Positions 35,985 to 47,015 of a stretch of 64,000 bases of DNA are shown here, piece by piece. Position 1 is the first letter of the stretch; each line of letters starts with the position of its first letter. Made by a program: the position numbers and the translations under genes. The notes beneath the pieces were generated by a model. The model did no database searches, had not been told where the DNA came from, and saw only the letters and a program-made list of their open reading frames with translations. The DNA comes from Oenanthe sinensis (taxonomy: Eukaryota; Streptophyta; Magnoliopsida; Apiales; Apiaceae): assembly GCA_028671895.1 (NCBI GenBank), contig CM053813.1, forward strand, positions 40,209,501 to 40,273,500, read 5' to 3'.

Positions 35985-38900
35985 TTAAGGGAGATACTTC
36001 TTGAGATGTTCCGCATTCCATGCTCGCGGAATAGGCTTGTCTTTGAGATCAGTGAAGTGATATGTTCCCTCCCAGAGAACAGTCTTGACCTTGTAGGGGC
36101 CTTCCCAGTTGGCGCCGAAGACTCCATGTGCTTGAATCTTGGTGTTTGGCATGACCCGACGTAGGACTAGATCTCCAACTCGGATGGGACGGGCTTTCAC
36201 TTTTCCATTATAGTGTCTGGCTGTCCTCTGATGGTATGACGCTAGGCGGGCCTGAGAGTCTGCCCGGGTCTCTTCAATCATGTCGAGGTAGAGTCGGTGG
36301 TTGACTTCATTATTGTTGGGGTCAAAATGATCTCGACGGAATGATCCGGAGCCAACTTCCACAGGTACCATAGCTTCACATCCATATGATAACGAGAATG
36401 GGGTCTCACCAGTAGTGCTCCTTGGGGTAGTGTTGTAGGACCAGAGGACCCTAGGGAGCTCCTCGGGCCAGTTGCCCTTGTTTTCATCCAGCTTAGCTTT
36501 CAGAGTGTGCTTGATTATCTTGTTTATTGCTTCTGTCTGGCCATTTGATTGAGGGTGGCAGATAGCTGAGAAATCCTTTCTGATGCCCAAGTTGTCACAA
36601 GATTCTCGCATTTCCTTGGAATCAAACTGCTTTCCATTATCAGAAATGAGCTTGTAGGGGATCCCAAACCTGCACACAATAGCCCTGTACACAAAATCCT
36701 TAAGCTTCTTGGCGGTGATAGTGGCTAGGGGCTCGGCCTCGGCCCACTTAGTGAAATAATCAACTGCCACCACAGCATACTTGACCCCTCCCTTAGCTTT
36801 CGGCAGCTCTCCTATCAAATCAATCCCCCACATAGCAAAGGGCCACGGGCTCATCAGAGAGGTGAGTGGAGCAGCGGGGATGTTGCTGAAGTTAGCATAT
36901 CTTTGACATTTGTCGCAAGACATGGTGAATTTAATAGCGTCGTGCTTGAGAGTAGGCTAGTAGTAGCCTTGTCGGAGGATCTTGTGGGCTAGAGAACCAC
37001 CCCCCGTGTGATTGCCACAGATACCTTCATGTACTTCTCGAAGTATATAATTGCATTCGGCCCCATCAACACACCTGAGAAGTGGGATATTGAAGCCCCT
37101 CCTGTAAAGGACCTCATCATAAATAACATACCGTGCGGCCTTGTACTTGATTCTTCTAGCTTCATTCTTATTTTCAGGTAATGAACCCATTTTGATATAC
37201 TCCCATATTGGAGTCATCCAAGTTGGGGCCGGATTTTCAATCTCAATCTCCATTAGCTCAAGTGATGAAGTTTTCTTCTCATTCAGTTCCTCAGGGACAC
37301 TGGGCCTCCTCTGGATTTCAAGGGGAATGACCCCCAACAGAGTGGCCTCGCGCTGAGAGCCGAGTTTGGCCAGTGCATCTGCATGGGCATTTTGACCCCG
37401 TGGTAGTTGTTCGATTTTGACTTCTCTAAAGAGGTTGAGGAGCCGTCTGGCGCAATTAAGATATAGCTCAGTACGAGGACCCCTAGCTTGGAACCCCCCT
37501 TTTATTTGGTAGACGACCAGCATAGAGTCACTGAATATGTTGAGGTTTTCCACCTTCATTTCTAAGGCTAGTTTGAGGCCAGATATGAGGGCCTCATATT
37601 CAGCATCATTGTTTGTGGCCTGAAAGGTGAAGTGGATAGCTGTATTGAGTTTGTGTCCCTCCGGAGTCACAAGCTCTATCCCTGCACCTGCTCCTTCATT
37701 ATTCACTGCTCCATCAACATATAAGGTCCACCAAGGAGCGCTGTTTTTGCTGATTTCTCCTTGTGTGGTGCTCGAGACATTAGTGGGGACTTGTGTGCTC
37801 TCGTCACTGTGAGGTGGAAATTCTAGGATGAAGTCTGCGAGAGCCTGCCCCTTTATGGCACTGCGGGGCTTGTATGAAACATCGAATTGGCCTAGCTCAA
37901 TCGCCCACTTCAATAACCTGCCAGATGTTTCTGGTTTGTGCATTACTTGCCTTAGTGGATAGGCGGTTCTTACTTCAATTTTGTGAGCCTGGAAGTAAGG
38001 TCGGAGCTTCCTTGATGCCAGAATGAGAGCATAAACTAACTTTTCCATGTTAGTATATCGGGTCTCTGCATCAAGCATCCTCTTGCTCACGTAATATACA
38101 GGGAACTGAGTGTCCGCTTCTTCTCTAACCAGAACAGCACTAACCGAGTAGTCTGAGACAGCGAGATAGAGAATTAAAGTCTCCCCTGCTAGAGGTTTAG
38201 ATAGGAGAGGTGGGCTGCCAAGATGCTCTTTGATCTGTTGAAAGGCCTCTTCACATTCAAGGGTCCACTCGAACTTCTTCCCTATGCTCCTGATTGCTTT
38301 GAAGAACTCTTGGCATTTGTCAGATGATTTGGAGACAAAGCGATTTAAAGCTGCTATCCGCCCGGTTAAGCTCTGCACCTCTTTGACATTCCTGGGTGAC
38401 CTCATTTCTATTAGAGCCTTGATCTTGACCGGGTTGGCTTCGATCCCTCGGTGATTAACAATGAAGCCTAGGAATTTCCCGGATTCTACCCCGAAGACAC
38501 ATTTCTGGGGGTTGAGCTTCATCCGGTACTTCCTCAAGATGTCAAACATCTCGGCTAAGTGGCACACGTGATCCGCGGCCTCCTTAGACTTAACCAGCAT
38601 ATCATCTACATATACTTCCATGGTTTTACCAATTTGCTTCTCGAACATCATATTGACCAGCCTCTGGTAGGTGGATCCGGCATTGAGTAAGCCGAAGGGC
38701 ATCCCAACATAACAATAGAGACCCATATCTGTGATGAATGCTGTGTGTTCCTGATCGGGCTCATACATGGGAATTTGATTGTATCCTGAATAAGCATCCA
38801 TGAAGCTGAGTAGTGCGTGACCAGCAATTGCATCCACTAGTTGATCAATTCTTGGTAGAGGGAAGCTATCTTTGGGGCAATGCTTGTTTAGGTCAGTGAA

Positions 38901-41900
38901 GTCGATGCAAGTCCTCCACTTCCCATTTGGCTTTTTTACGAGAACCGGATTGGCCAACCATGTGGGATAGAAAGCTTCCTTGATGAGCCCAACCTTGAGG
39001 AGCCGATCCACTTCTTCCTTGAGAGCTTCAGCCCTCTCTCCACTGACAGGGCGCCTTTTCTGCCTCACCCCCTTTTTATTTGGATCAATGTTGAGGTGAT
39101 GACACATAACTTTAGGGTCAATCCCTACCATATCAGCATGAGACCAGGCAAACACATCCAGGTTACTTTTGAGGAAGGAGACCAGAGAGTCTCTCATGTT
39201 TGGGTCGAGATTAGAGCCAATCTTCAGCCACTTAGAAGGATCATGTGCGTCCACCGGAATCGTGATAGTATCTTCGGCTGCCTCAGCTCTTTCTACATGA
39301 GCGGGCATACGTGGATCAATATCCATCTCGAAATCCTGAGTCATACCTGCTTCTCCCACTTCTTCAATAGAGAGCACTTCCTTGTTTTGATCCTCCAATG
39401 TGTACCCCCCGGGTCCGCTCGGACTGACTAATCTTTCGGTGATGCCTGTGATTTCACGAGAGAATCCGTTGGGGAGATCTATCACTGCTGAGGTCTCCTC
39501 TGGAACCCATTTTCCTTTACTGAGTCTTTTTGCTAACTGCTCTGGGGTCTCCTCATCATCACTAGTCTCTTCCACAATTCCTTCTACCAAATTTTGAACT
39601 GGCTGGGAGGGCTCCATCATGAGTGCCCCCGGTACCGGCTCTACTTGAATTCCCATGCTTTCAAAATAATCTTGCGGGAGCTCTTCGACGGTGATGGTGT
39701 TGCACATAGCGTCCTCTATTTTCGGTGGGATCATGGTATCACATGAACTTGGCTTGTAATCGTCTACATTGATGGCTTTTACCTCTCTACTTGTCTTCTC
39801 GGCTGACTTGAGGGCCTTGTTATAACATTCTCGAGAATCATACTGGCAGCCCTTGACACATCCTACCCCCTTTGGAGTGGGAAACTTCATTGAAAGGTGG
39901 TAAATAGAGGTCACCACCCTCATTTCCTTCAGTATGGGCCTGCATATTATGGCATTGTAGGCAGAGTGCTGGTCTACCACCATGAAATCAGCAACCTGGG
40001 TGGTCATGCAGGGCTCCTCCCCTAGAGTGACGGGGAGTTTAATGAGGCCCTTGACGTTAACCGAGGCCCCGGTGAATCCGTAGAGCTGGCCGATAGTAGG
40101 TGTGAGATCCTTGTCAAGGAGACCCATCTTCTGGTAGACATCATAAGTGAGAACATTAACAGCGCTTCCATTATCGACAAGTACTCTGTGCACATTTGAG
40201 GATCCGATCTTTATTTTAACTACCAGGGCGTCATTATGGGGGTGATGGACCCATTTGGCATCCTCTTCAGTAAACATAATATCAGTTTCCTCTCCCTTAA
40301 ACAGCTTGGGAGGTCTCTGCGAGAGGTGGTGGATATTAGTGAGGGGACGCTCATTGGCCTCTCTGGCATATCTCTTCATGGCTCGTTTGCTATCTCCACC
40401 AATATGAGGACCCCCGATGATAATATGGATACTGCCTTCTCTAGTACTGCCAAGCCCAGGTCTCTCTTTATCCTGCGGAGCCTTATCTTTCGAAGGAGGA
40501 GGCGGGACGCTATGATAATCACTCCTCTGATGTCTCTTCACTTCTCTTATCACCCATTCAGTGAGGTGACCACTTCTAATGAGGTCTTCAATCTGGTCTT
40601 TCAAATGTCTGCAATCGGCGGTGTCATGGCCCGACTGCTCATGATAGGCGCAGAACTTCCGAGAGTCCTTTCTACCGTAATTCGTCATTGGTGGAGGCTT
40701 CTTGAAGATTCCTTTAGAGGCATTAATTGCGTAGATGTGCTCGATTGGGGCCACTAGTGGGGTGTGGCGACTGTATTTCGGATAGGGCCTCCTGTCCTCT
40801 GACCTATTGCTCTCAAGGGACCTCTCTCTTTCCCTTTTATCATACCTCTTCGGGCTGGGGCTTCTGTCTCTACGGCCCCTGTTTCTATTATCCGGACTCC
40901 GGGATCCCTTGCGTTTGTTATTCTTTCCCCGGCCTCCATTGTTGTTACTCTTCTTTAAATCAAGCATGGATTTCTCCACCCATTTAAAGGGCTCAGCCTG
41001 CCGGTAAAACTCAGACAACGTTTCAGGTGTCTTAGCTTGTAGGCTTTTCCAGAAGTCAGTTCCCTCCTTAAGACCTGCTATCAGGAAGTTCTTTACAGCC
41101 TCTTCAGTTGCTCCTCTAACTCGGGGTACTTCGGCATTAAACCTCTTGAAGTAATCTTGCAGGGTTTCTCCTTCCCTTTGCTTAATATTAGCAAGGGTCG
41201 CCACAGGTGGGGCATAGAGCATGGAAGACTGAAATTGTTTGATGAACATATCTGCTAGTAGTTCCCATGAGTCGATCATAATGGGCCCGAGCTTGGAGAA
41301 CCACTGTTGGGCACTACCCCTGAGAGATGCGGCGAATAGCCGGCACCGGGCTAGGGTGGAAACCTGGTAAACTTCCATCTCAATATTGAAGCGGATTAGG
41401 TATTCGGCTGGATCAGTATCACCATTAAAAGTGAGATTTGGATTGTTTCTGAAGATGGCGGGCAGAGGTGCGACCCGGATCTCATTGGTGAAAGGCGACT
41501 GGGTGGAGATAGGATTTGGAGCAGTCTTTTCCTTCTCCATGCGCTCTAGAAGCTGCCTAAGATCGTTCATGCGGAGGTTTCCCAGCCTCTCCTCGTTATT
41601 ATTTTCATTGCTGGCCCTATGTGATGGGGGCGGTGCCTGTTCACGTCTTCGGCCTCCACCTTCTCCACTTATCGCGGACTGAGCTTCCTGATTTCTTCTC
41701 CTGGGAGGGGGCCTCTCCGGCACATTAGCACGATATGGGGACCTGGCGCGCTCGCGATGGCGAGGGGGTCCATCTGCTTCATGTGCTAGACTCGGGGGCC
41801 TTACCTCAGTGTTTTTAGTTCGGGCTCTCTCCAGCTTTATCCTTAGATCATGCTCTGTTAGTCTTCTCCCGACCCTATCAAAAACACTGGTTGCCTTCGC

Positions 41901-42311
41901 CTCAGAGGGGGCTGGGCCATGAAACGACCTGTGAGGGGTCTCATGGGCCTGCCGCGCCTGACTGGGGGGCACCTCATCCCACTCTAATGATTCATTCTTC
42001 CCTACATCTCCGGCTTCATCATTAAAATCATTCATGAGGTCACGAGGTTTCACGGTCGACCAGGGCCGCTTAGACTTGTTGGCCCTCCTCATTCGTCCCC
42101 GGGCGCTCGCGCTAGCCTTCTTTGAGGCGCCTCTCCTCTCCATCCTCCTCATTCTCTTGTTGAACTCGAGCATCTGCTGGCCCATCTCATCCAGGAATTT
42201 CAAGAGTTTGGGGTCGGTCTGAGGCGGGTTCTCGTTGACATGTTTCGGGGTCTCGTCACCCTCAGCTCTATCACTTTCTGATGAGTTTCCGGTTCTCCCA
42301 GAGTTAGACAT
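35985..42311 (-). pseudogene. Tat-lineage gag-pol polyprotein with one internal stop
   Basis: The first frame (42311-36957, 1,784 codons) starts MSNSGRTGN 42 bases past the 5' LTR. Domains: retrotransposon gag (about 245-455), a C-x2-H-x4-H-x4-C knuckle (CAYHEQSGHDTADC, about 555), aspartic protease with VDNGS (about 709), reverse transcriptase with YVDD (about 1233), a degenerate first RNase H (YLAVSDYSVSAVL), and a second archaeal-type RNase H (LYVDGA about 1529, NDAEYEA, FSDSM, HADALAKLG) with its acidic residues. TAG at 36957-36959 replaces the Trp expected after GYY in the integrase zinc region; the frame then continues to 35985 (CDKCQ, then WGIDLIG, ISDNGK and NGQTEAI, the D,D,E triad intact). 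This encodes the proteins for reverse transcription and integration. A single G-to-A change would make the stop, so the copy cannot supply integrase unless read through. Confidence 0.95.
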
Positions 42312-42334
42312 CCTTCTCCCTCAGATGTCAAGTG

Positions 42335-42353
42335 CCCTCCTTCTAGCGCCAAT
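42335..42353 (-). promoter_or_regulatory. Primer-binding site candidate
   Basis: On the minus strand, directly after the 5' LTR, the sequence reads ATTGGCGCTAGAAGGAGG. The TGGCGC start is typical of tRNA-primed LTR elements. The matching tRNA was not assigned. Confidence 0.6.
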
Positions 42354-43404
42354 TGTTATAGAGAGAAACTGGTATAACAGTAATTTGGAGGTTTGCTGGA
42401 ATCACGGAGCAAAATATGATGATTTTGCTATGAACTTGATGAAGAACGCGAAGAACACGGGAGGAAAGTGATGGATTTTGGTAGCTGATCTTGTTGTTGA
42501 TTCGTTAGAAGGCCAGAGAAAATATGTGTTCTCTTGCTGCCAACTGTTGTCTCAACTGAAACAAGAGGCCTACGTACCCTTTATATAGGGGTTCAAGCCA
42601 CACGTAGTTCTTGGAGGACAAGTTACCTATATGGGCTAGGTATTGGTCCGGTCCATCAGGCCCAAATCCTTAGACGTGCTGGGCTTTGGCCCAAGTCTGT
42701 GTGGATGTGGAGGGCAAACTTCCCAGATGTCTGTAACTGCCATGGCCCAAGCCCTGTCAGGCTCCGGGGGCTATTATGGAGTTGTAGAGCAAGGGGTTCC
42801 CGTAGGGAGTTATGCGCGATATGGCCTCGCGGGAGCGGTTGTGCGTGATGTGGCCTCACGGGAGCAGTATGTAGAGGTGATCATGTGCGGATCCCTTGAT
42901 GAGATGAGAGTCCGTGGGGCTAGCTGTCTTCAAATCGATAAGTATGTTGAGATATTACCCCGGGAGGCCTTCTGTAGTCTTCAGATTAGCAAATAATACC
43001 AAGTGAGGTGAGTCCATGAGGCTAGGAACCTTTCAGCTAGTTATGAGAAATCCGTGCTAAGTACTCCGGGCTAGCGAAACGAGCTGGAGGCAGTGAGCCG
43101 GTCAAAGAGAGCCGGGCTGAGGGCCTCTCTGTCAAGTCTATGCGACCTGGGAGGTGATGAGAAGCGAACCGGGCTGGGGGCCGGTTCTTCTCTCTCTTCC
43201 TTATCGAAGCCGAATGAGTCTAAGGCTGGTGAGCTAGCGATGCGACCTCACGCTAGGCCAAGGGCCTTAGACTATTTTATCATCTTTAGCACGATGCGAG
43301 CTGGATGTGGGCTTTGAAGCCATGTGAGCCCAAATGCGAGGTGGACCGGCCAATTTATGTCATCGGACCTGCCTAGGACCCATGTCCAAATATTGGGCAT
43401 AACA
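42354..43404 (-). repeat. 5' LTR of the Gypsy element, 1,051 bp
   Basis: Begins TGTTATGCCC and ends ATAACA on the minus strand. It is 14 bases longer than the other LTR because of one insertion near 43102 (GTCAAAGAGAGCCG-type, partly duplicating its neighbour). A TATATAAAG box on the minus strand at 42579-42587 is a good promoter for gag-pol. Confidence 0.96.
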
Positions 43405-43710
43405 GAACACAATCAAAAACTCCATATAATGTGTGACAAAAATTCAATGACAGTCTTGTCCAATGCAATATAGGGGGAATAGTTTAAAAATGGAGTAACC
43501 ACTTGTTTGGTCACTAGGGAGTGAGAATATATATTTTTTATAAAATATGAAAGTTATTTACTTACCTTCCTTGTGTAACTTATATTTCCCGTAAATTATA
43601 TTTTCCAACCTATCAATCAAAATCTAAAAGTTACAACTTCGCATGAAAATTATTTCCTATGATTAACCAGTTAAGCACCAGTAATAGTCTGTAATTAGTC
43701 CGCGGACTTA

Positions 43711-44233
43711 GGGTCGTTTGGTTCATGGACTGATATGGGGTTGAAATTAAGAATCGGGTTAAGATTGTATGGGGTTTAGGGTCTTTGGTTCATGGACTGA
43801 TATGAGGTTGGAATTAGGAATCGGGTTAAGATAGTATGGGTATAAATTATCATTCCTGATATTACGTGTTTGGTTGAATGATGGAATGAATTTATTAATT
43901 TAATATATTTTTTAATAAATAAAAAATATATATGTAGTTAATACGAAAAATAAATCACTATTATTTATTAAATATTAAAAAACATCATTGTAAATTTTTA
44001 TTTTAAAAATTAACATGTAATTTTATAAATAAAAATAAAAGTAGTAAAATTTTGATTTGATTCATCATTCCCCGATCTCATACTCACCTCCCTCCTAAGG
44101 TATCAGAAACTCATATCTTATGGGTTTGAGGTATGAGTTTTAAAATTAAAAAAATTCAAACAAACATCATGTATGATTTTGGAATGAACAAAACTCATAC
44201 CCGATACCTAGAAGTCCCAAACCAAATGACCCC
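43711..44233. mobile_element. Tourist-like (PIF/Harbinger) MITE, 523 bp
   Basis: The ends GGGTCGTTTGGTT and AACCAAATGACCC are inverted repeats. TTA flanks both (43708-43710 and 44234-44236), the usual PIF/Harbinger duplication. A phrase TTTGGTTCATGGACTGATATG occurs twice inside (43718 and 43790), an internal duplication of the left end. Confidence 0.8.
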
Positions 44234-44237
44234 TTAG

Positions 44238-44695
44238 GGGGTGTATTCAATCCACATCTATAGGTATCAATAATAATATATTGATTTTTATTGATTATGT
44301 TTGATTTAAGATTATATAGATTATATACATAATTTATCGAGTCCGCGCAGAGTTAATCATAAATCCAGTATAATCTTTTGTATTAAGGTGAGATTTTAAA
44401 TCATTTAAAATATATAGAAAAATCCAGCATAATCTATGGATTTTTAAAATTCATCAGTGTTAAAATATTTTTGAATACCCCTAAATTTTAATTGATTAAT
44501 AATAATTTCTATTGAATACCCCTAGATTTTTAATCATTAATTAAAATCTTGATTGAATACCCCGGATTTTAAAATATGGTTTAAAATCCTAATTGAATAC
44601 CCCAGATTTTTAAGTACTATTTAAAATTCTGATTGAATACCTCATATTTTTAAAATACAAAAAAAATACTTCACAATCCTAATTGAATACACCCC
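44238..44695. mobile_element. Second MITE, ends GGGGTGTATTCAAT, about 458 bp
   Basis: The left end GGGGTGTATTCAAT and the right end ATTGAATACACCCC are a perfect inverted pair. It lies almost directly against the Tourist-like element on its left. The right half contains several imperfect copies of a 50-60-base unit centred on ATTGAATACCCC. The target duplication is unclear. Confidence 0.8.
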
Positions 44696-44889
44696 ATAAT
44701 CTCGTGAAACAAGCTCCGCCATTGGGTTTGTTTTGCTAATTTGGATGTTGTTTGCAAAGAAGCTTAAACCCTTGATTATAGGAGATGAGGACAGTTAGTT
44801 TACACAAACAAATACACACCACATGCATTTCCATAGTTTAAGCTATATCATCCATCACCAAATGTCACAACTTGCTCGATCCCAAAATC

Positions 44890-44897
44890 TATAAATA
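44890..44897 (+). promoter_or_regulatory. TATA box of the Ole e 6-like gene
   Basis: TATAAATA lies 137 bases before the ATG at 45027, in a plausible core promoter; transcription would start near 44925. Confidence 0.65.
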
Positions 44898-45026
44898 CCT
44901 ATTTCCCCTCTCAAAACCATCTAGACAGGCACATTGAAAAGGCTCTAAATCAAAGACAAATATATTGAAATCGACTAGTAATTAGCAAACTAGTGAACAG
45001 TAAAGAATATCGAAAACTTAAGAAGA

Positions 45027-45429
45027 ATGGCATCTCAGAAGGTTGTTGCAGTGTTGTTGGCCTGCCTGGTTGTGGTGGCAGCAATCCATGTTGCTGAGGG
45101 TGGTGTGGCGCATAAAGAACAAGAATACACGAAATGCCTCGAGGAATGCGATAAAAAGTGCGAGAAGGATAACAACCGCTCCTTCTGTGAACAGAAATGC
45201 GATGAAGACTGTTCACAGATAGAGGATAAAGGTAATCAAACACATAGATTCAATTGTTTTAAATTTCATACATCGATCAACTTTTTAACCACACTGGATC
45301 AGGTCTCCAAATTTTAAGTTTACCTGGTTTTAAAAAATCATAATTTAACTACATATATTTGTCAAGTGTCATAACATTTACCTGGTTTTGGGTGCAGTAC
45401 GTCTGGCAGAAGCTAAATCGCACGGCTAA
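45027..45429 (+). CDS. Small secreted Cys-rich protein, pollen allergen Ole e 6-like
   Basis: Two exons, 45027-45231 and 45398-45429, join GAT AAA G/TA CGT to give 78 residues. Residues 1-25 form a signal peptide (hydrophobic VVAVLLACLVVVAA, cleavage near EG/G). The mature part has six cysteines in two C-x3-C-x3-C groups (C.EECDKKC and CEQKCDEDC), the arrangement of olive pollen allergen Ole e 6, which has the same length and a similar charged, helical character. Such proteins fold as small disulfide-bonded helical structures and are secreted; their physiological role is not established. The start is the only ATG giving a signal peptide. No defect seen. Confidence 0.85.
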
Positions 45430-45764
45430 GAAAATGCATTGCATGGAATGGCAAGATGCAGTAGCGACCCCGACCGAGAAAATATACTCCGTACTACAAT
45501 AAAAAGCTGAGCAGGAACATTAATTATACATGTTTTTACTTTATTCTTTGTATTTTAATTTAATGCAAGGTGTTTAATCTCTGAATAGGGATTTTTATAG
45601 TTTAACTAACTCCGTCCGTTTTATAATATATGTTCGGTTTGATTTTTTTTTAAATTAATTTGACTCATCTTTGGCTAAAAATTAAAAAATATTTTTATAT
45701 AATTTAAAAAAAATTAAAAAATACATTTTAAAATAAATTAAATATACTTTTGAATGATATATTT

Positions 45765-46380
45765 GAGTAAGGAATTAATTCAATAATGAAAAATCATACC
45801 GCATCTACAAAAATAGTCACATCGAACAAACATAAAACAGAAACAATGACTACAATGACGGATTAATCCATTCTTTTTGGAGATACAATCACGCTATTTA
45901 TTGAAAATGATATATTTACATGTACTCACCGCTTCATCATATCCAGTTGGAATCCAGTTTGAGCTATCGACCATAATTACAATCCCTAAAAACTTTTATC
46001 ACTAAATCAAAAACCATACTCTTACAAACAAAGCATACTCTTACAAATTAAGGAGAGAAACACCAAAACTCTCACGAAGGAAATACTACAACCAAACTGA
46101 ATTTGAAAATTAAAACTAAAATTATAAAATAAAAGCAAGTCTTAGATCCAGAAAACGAAACCATAAAAACAAGAGAAACCAGACTCCTCAAAAGCGAAGA
46201 ACCACCCGCTTGATTGGAAAAGATAGAAAATCTATATACTCTGATGGTTTTGATCTAAGAAGTTTTATTTGAAAAATGAAAGAAAAATTAAGAGATTAGG
46301 GCTTTTCACCGGAAAAAATCAGTGAAACCCCGACGACTATATTTGAGAAAGAAGAAAAGGAGACCGGTGGAAAGTCTCGG
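45765..46380. repeat. Dispersed repeat, copy B
   Basis: It shares ordered blocks with copies at 4080 and 58655: AATTCAATAATGAAAA.TCATA, GCATCTACAAA, CTATCGACCATA, AACTTTTATCAC, and GGGCTTTTCACCGG..AAAATC with copy A. It is more diverged than the others. Possibly enclosed by weak Stowaway-like ends (ACTCCGTCCG at 45608 and CGGACGGAAG at about 46705), which I do not regard as proven. Confidence 0.5.
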
Positions 46381-47015
46381 CGGCTATATATTTGAGAAAG
46401 AAGAAAGGGAGGCGGCTGAGCAAAGAGAATACGGAGAAAATGTGAAACATTTGTTTTTAATTATGAATATATTTGTTACTAGAATTTAATTATCCCTCGC
46501 TTCATATTCCTTAATTTAATATTTATATATCTTAAAATTTTTAATAGAATTCTAGTAAAATATAGTGTGACAATTAAAACGGCAAGAAGATTTAAAATTT
46601 ATTTATATTAATATAAATTGAATTGATTTAAATATTTATATTTTAAAAAAATTATGAATCAAAAATCGAATCCATTGCCTGAAATACTAAGATAAAAAAT
46701 TGGGTCGGACGGAAGCAGATCAATTTTTTTTAATTTCAATAGCAATTTTATTTGAAGGCATAAAGATTTAAAATGGTATGTAAACTAGACTAATCTCGGT
46801 AAAACCTGATCATAGATGGTGTCATTTTTCATATGCGGGGCTATGCAATAATGCAATCCACCTGTACTTTAATGTAACACGTAAATAGGACACTTGTCCT
46901 GCTGCATGTTGCCCCAGAGACTTTCATCAATCTCTTTTAGCTCTTTTATACTAACCTGATATATCATATTTTTACACAACCTCCTCCTCAACTGGTAGTC
47001 ATACGAAGAGTGAAA
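46381..47015. other. AT-rich spacer before the vicilin pseudogene
   Basis: No gene seen. The last 100 bases are probably the old vicilin promoter, but no convincing TATA box was picked out. Confidence 0.5.

Larger units (their letters stand above)
30415..43404 (-). mobile_element. Complete Ty3/Gypsy (Tat lineage) LTR retrotransposon, 12,990 bp
   Basis: Two LTRs (30415-31451 and 42354-43404) bound the element, and GAACA repeats exactly on both sides (30410-30414 and 43405-43409). Order on the minus strand: 5' LTR, primer-binding site, gag-protease-RT-RNase H-second RNase H, integrase, a long 3' region, polypurine tract, 3' LTR. The archaeal-type second RNase H and the gag style place it in the Tat/Retand/Ogre group. 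I counted about 13 substitutions between the LTRs plus one 14-bp indel, roughly 1.3%, nearly all transitions, so the insertion is recent. GC content and codon use differ sharply from the AT-rich surroundings. An extra gene on the opposite strand occupies 32-35 kb. Confidence 0.96.

Noticed and set aside
36957..36959. Programmed stop-codon read-through between RNase H and integrase
   Set aside because: The stop falls within the HHCC zinc domain at a conserved Trp, not at a domain boundary, so a simple nonsense mutation is likelier. Kept as a finding only for testing.
40236..41682. Several plus-strand frames of 60-173 codons opposite gag
   Set aside because: They are antisense shadows of the gag-pol frame, with no domain and no splice logic, unlike the 32-35 kb gene.
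45608..46715. Large Stowaway-like element around dispersed repeat copy B
   Set aside because: The putative ends ACTCCGTCCG and CGGACGGAAG are short and no longer inverted similarity was seen; it could be chance.
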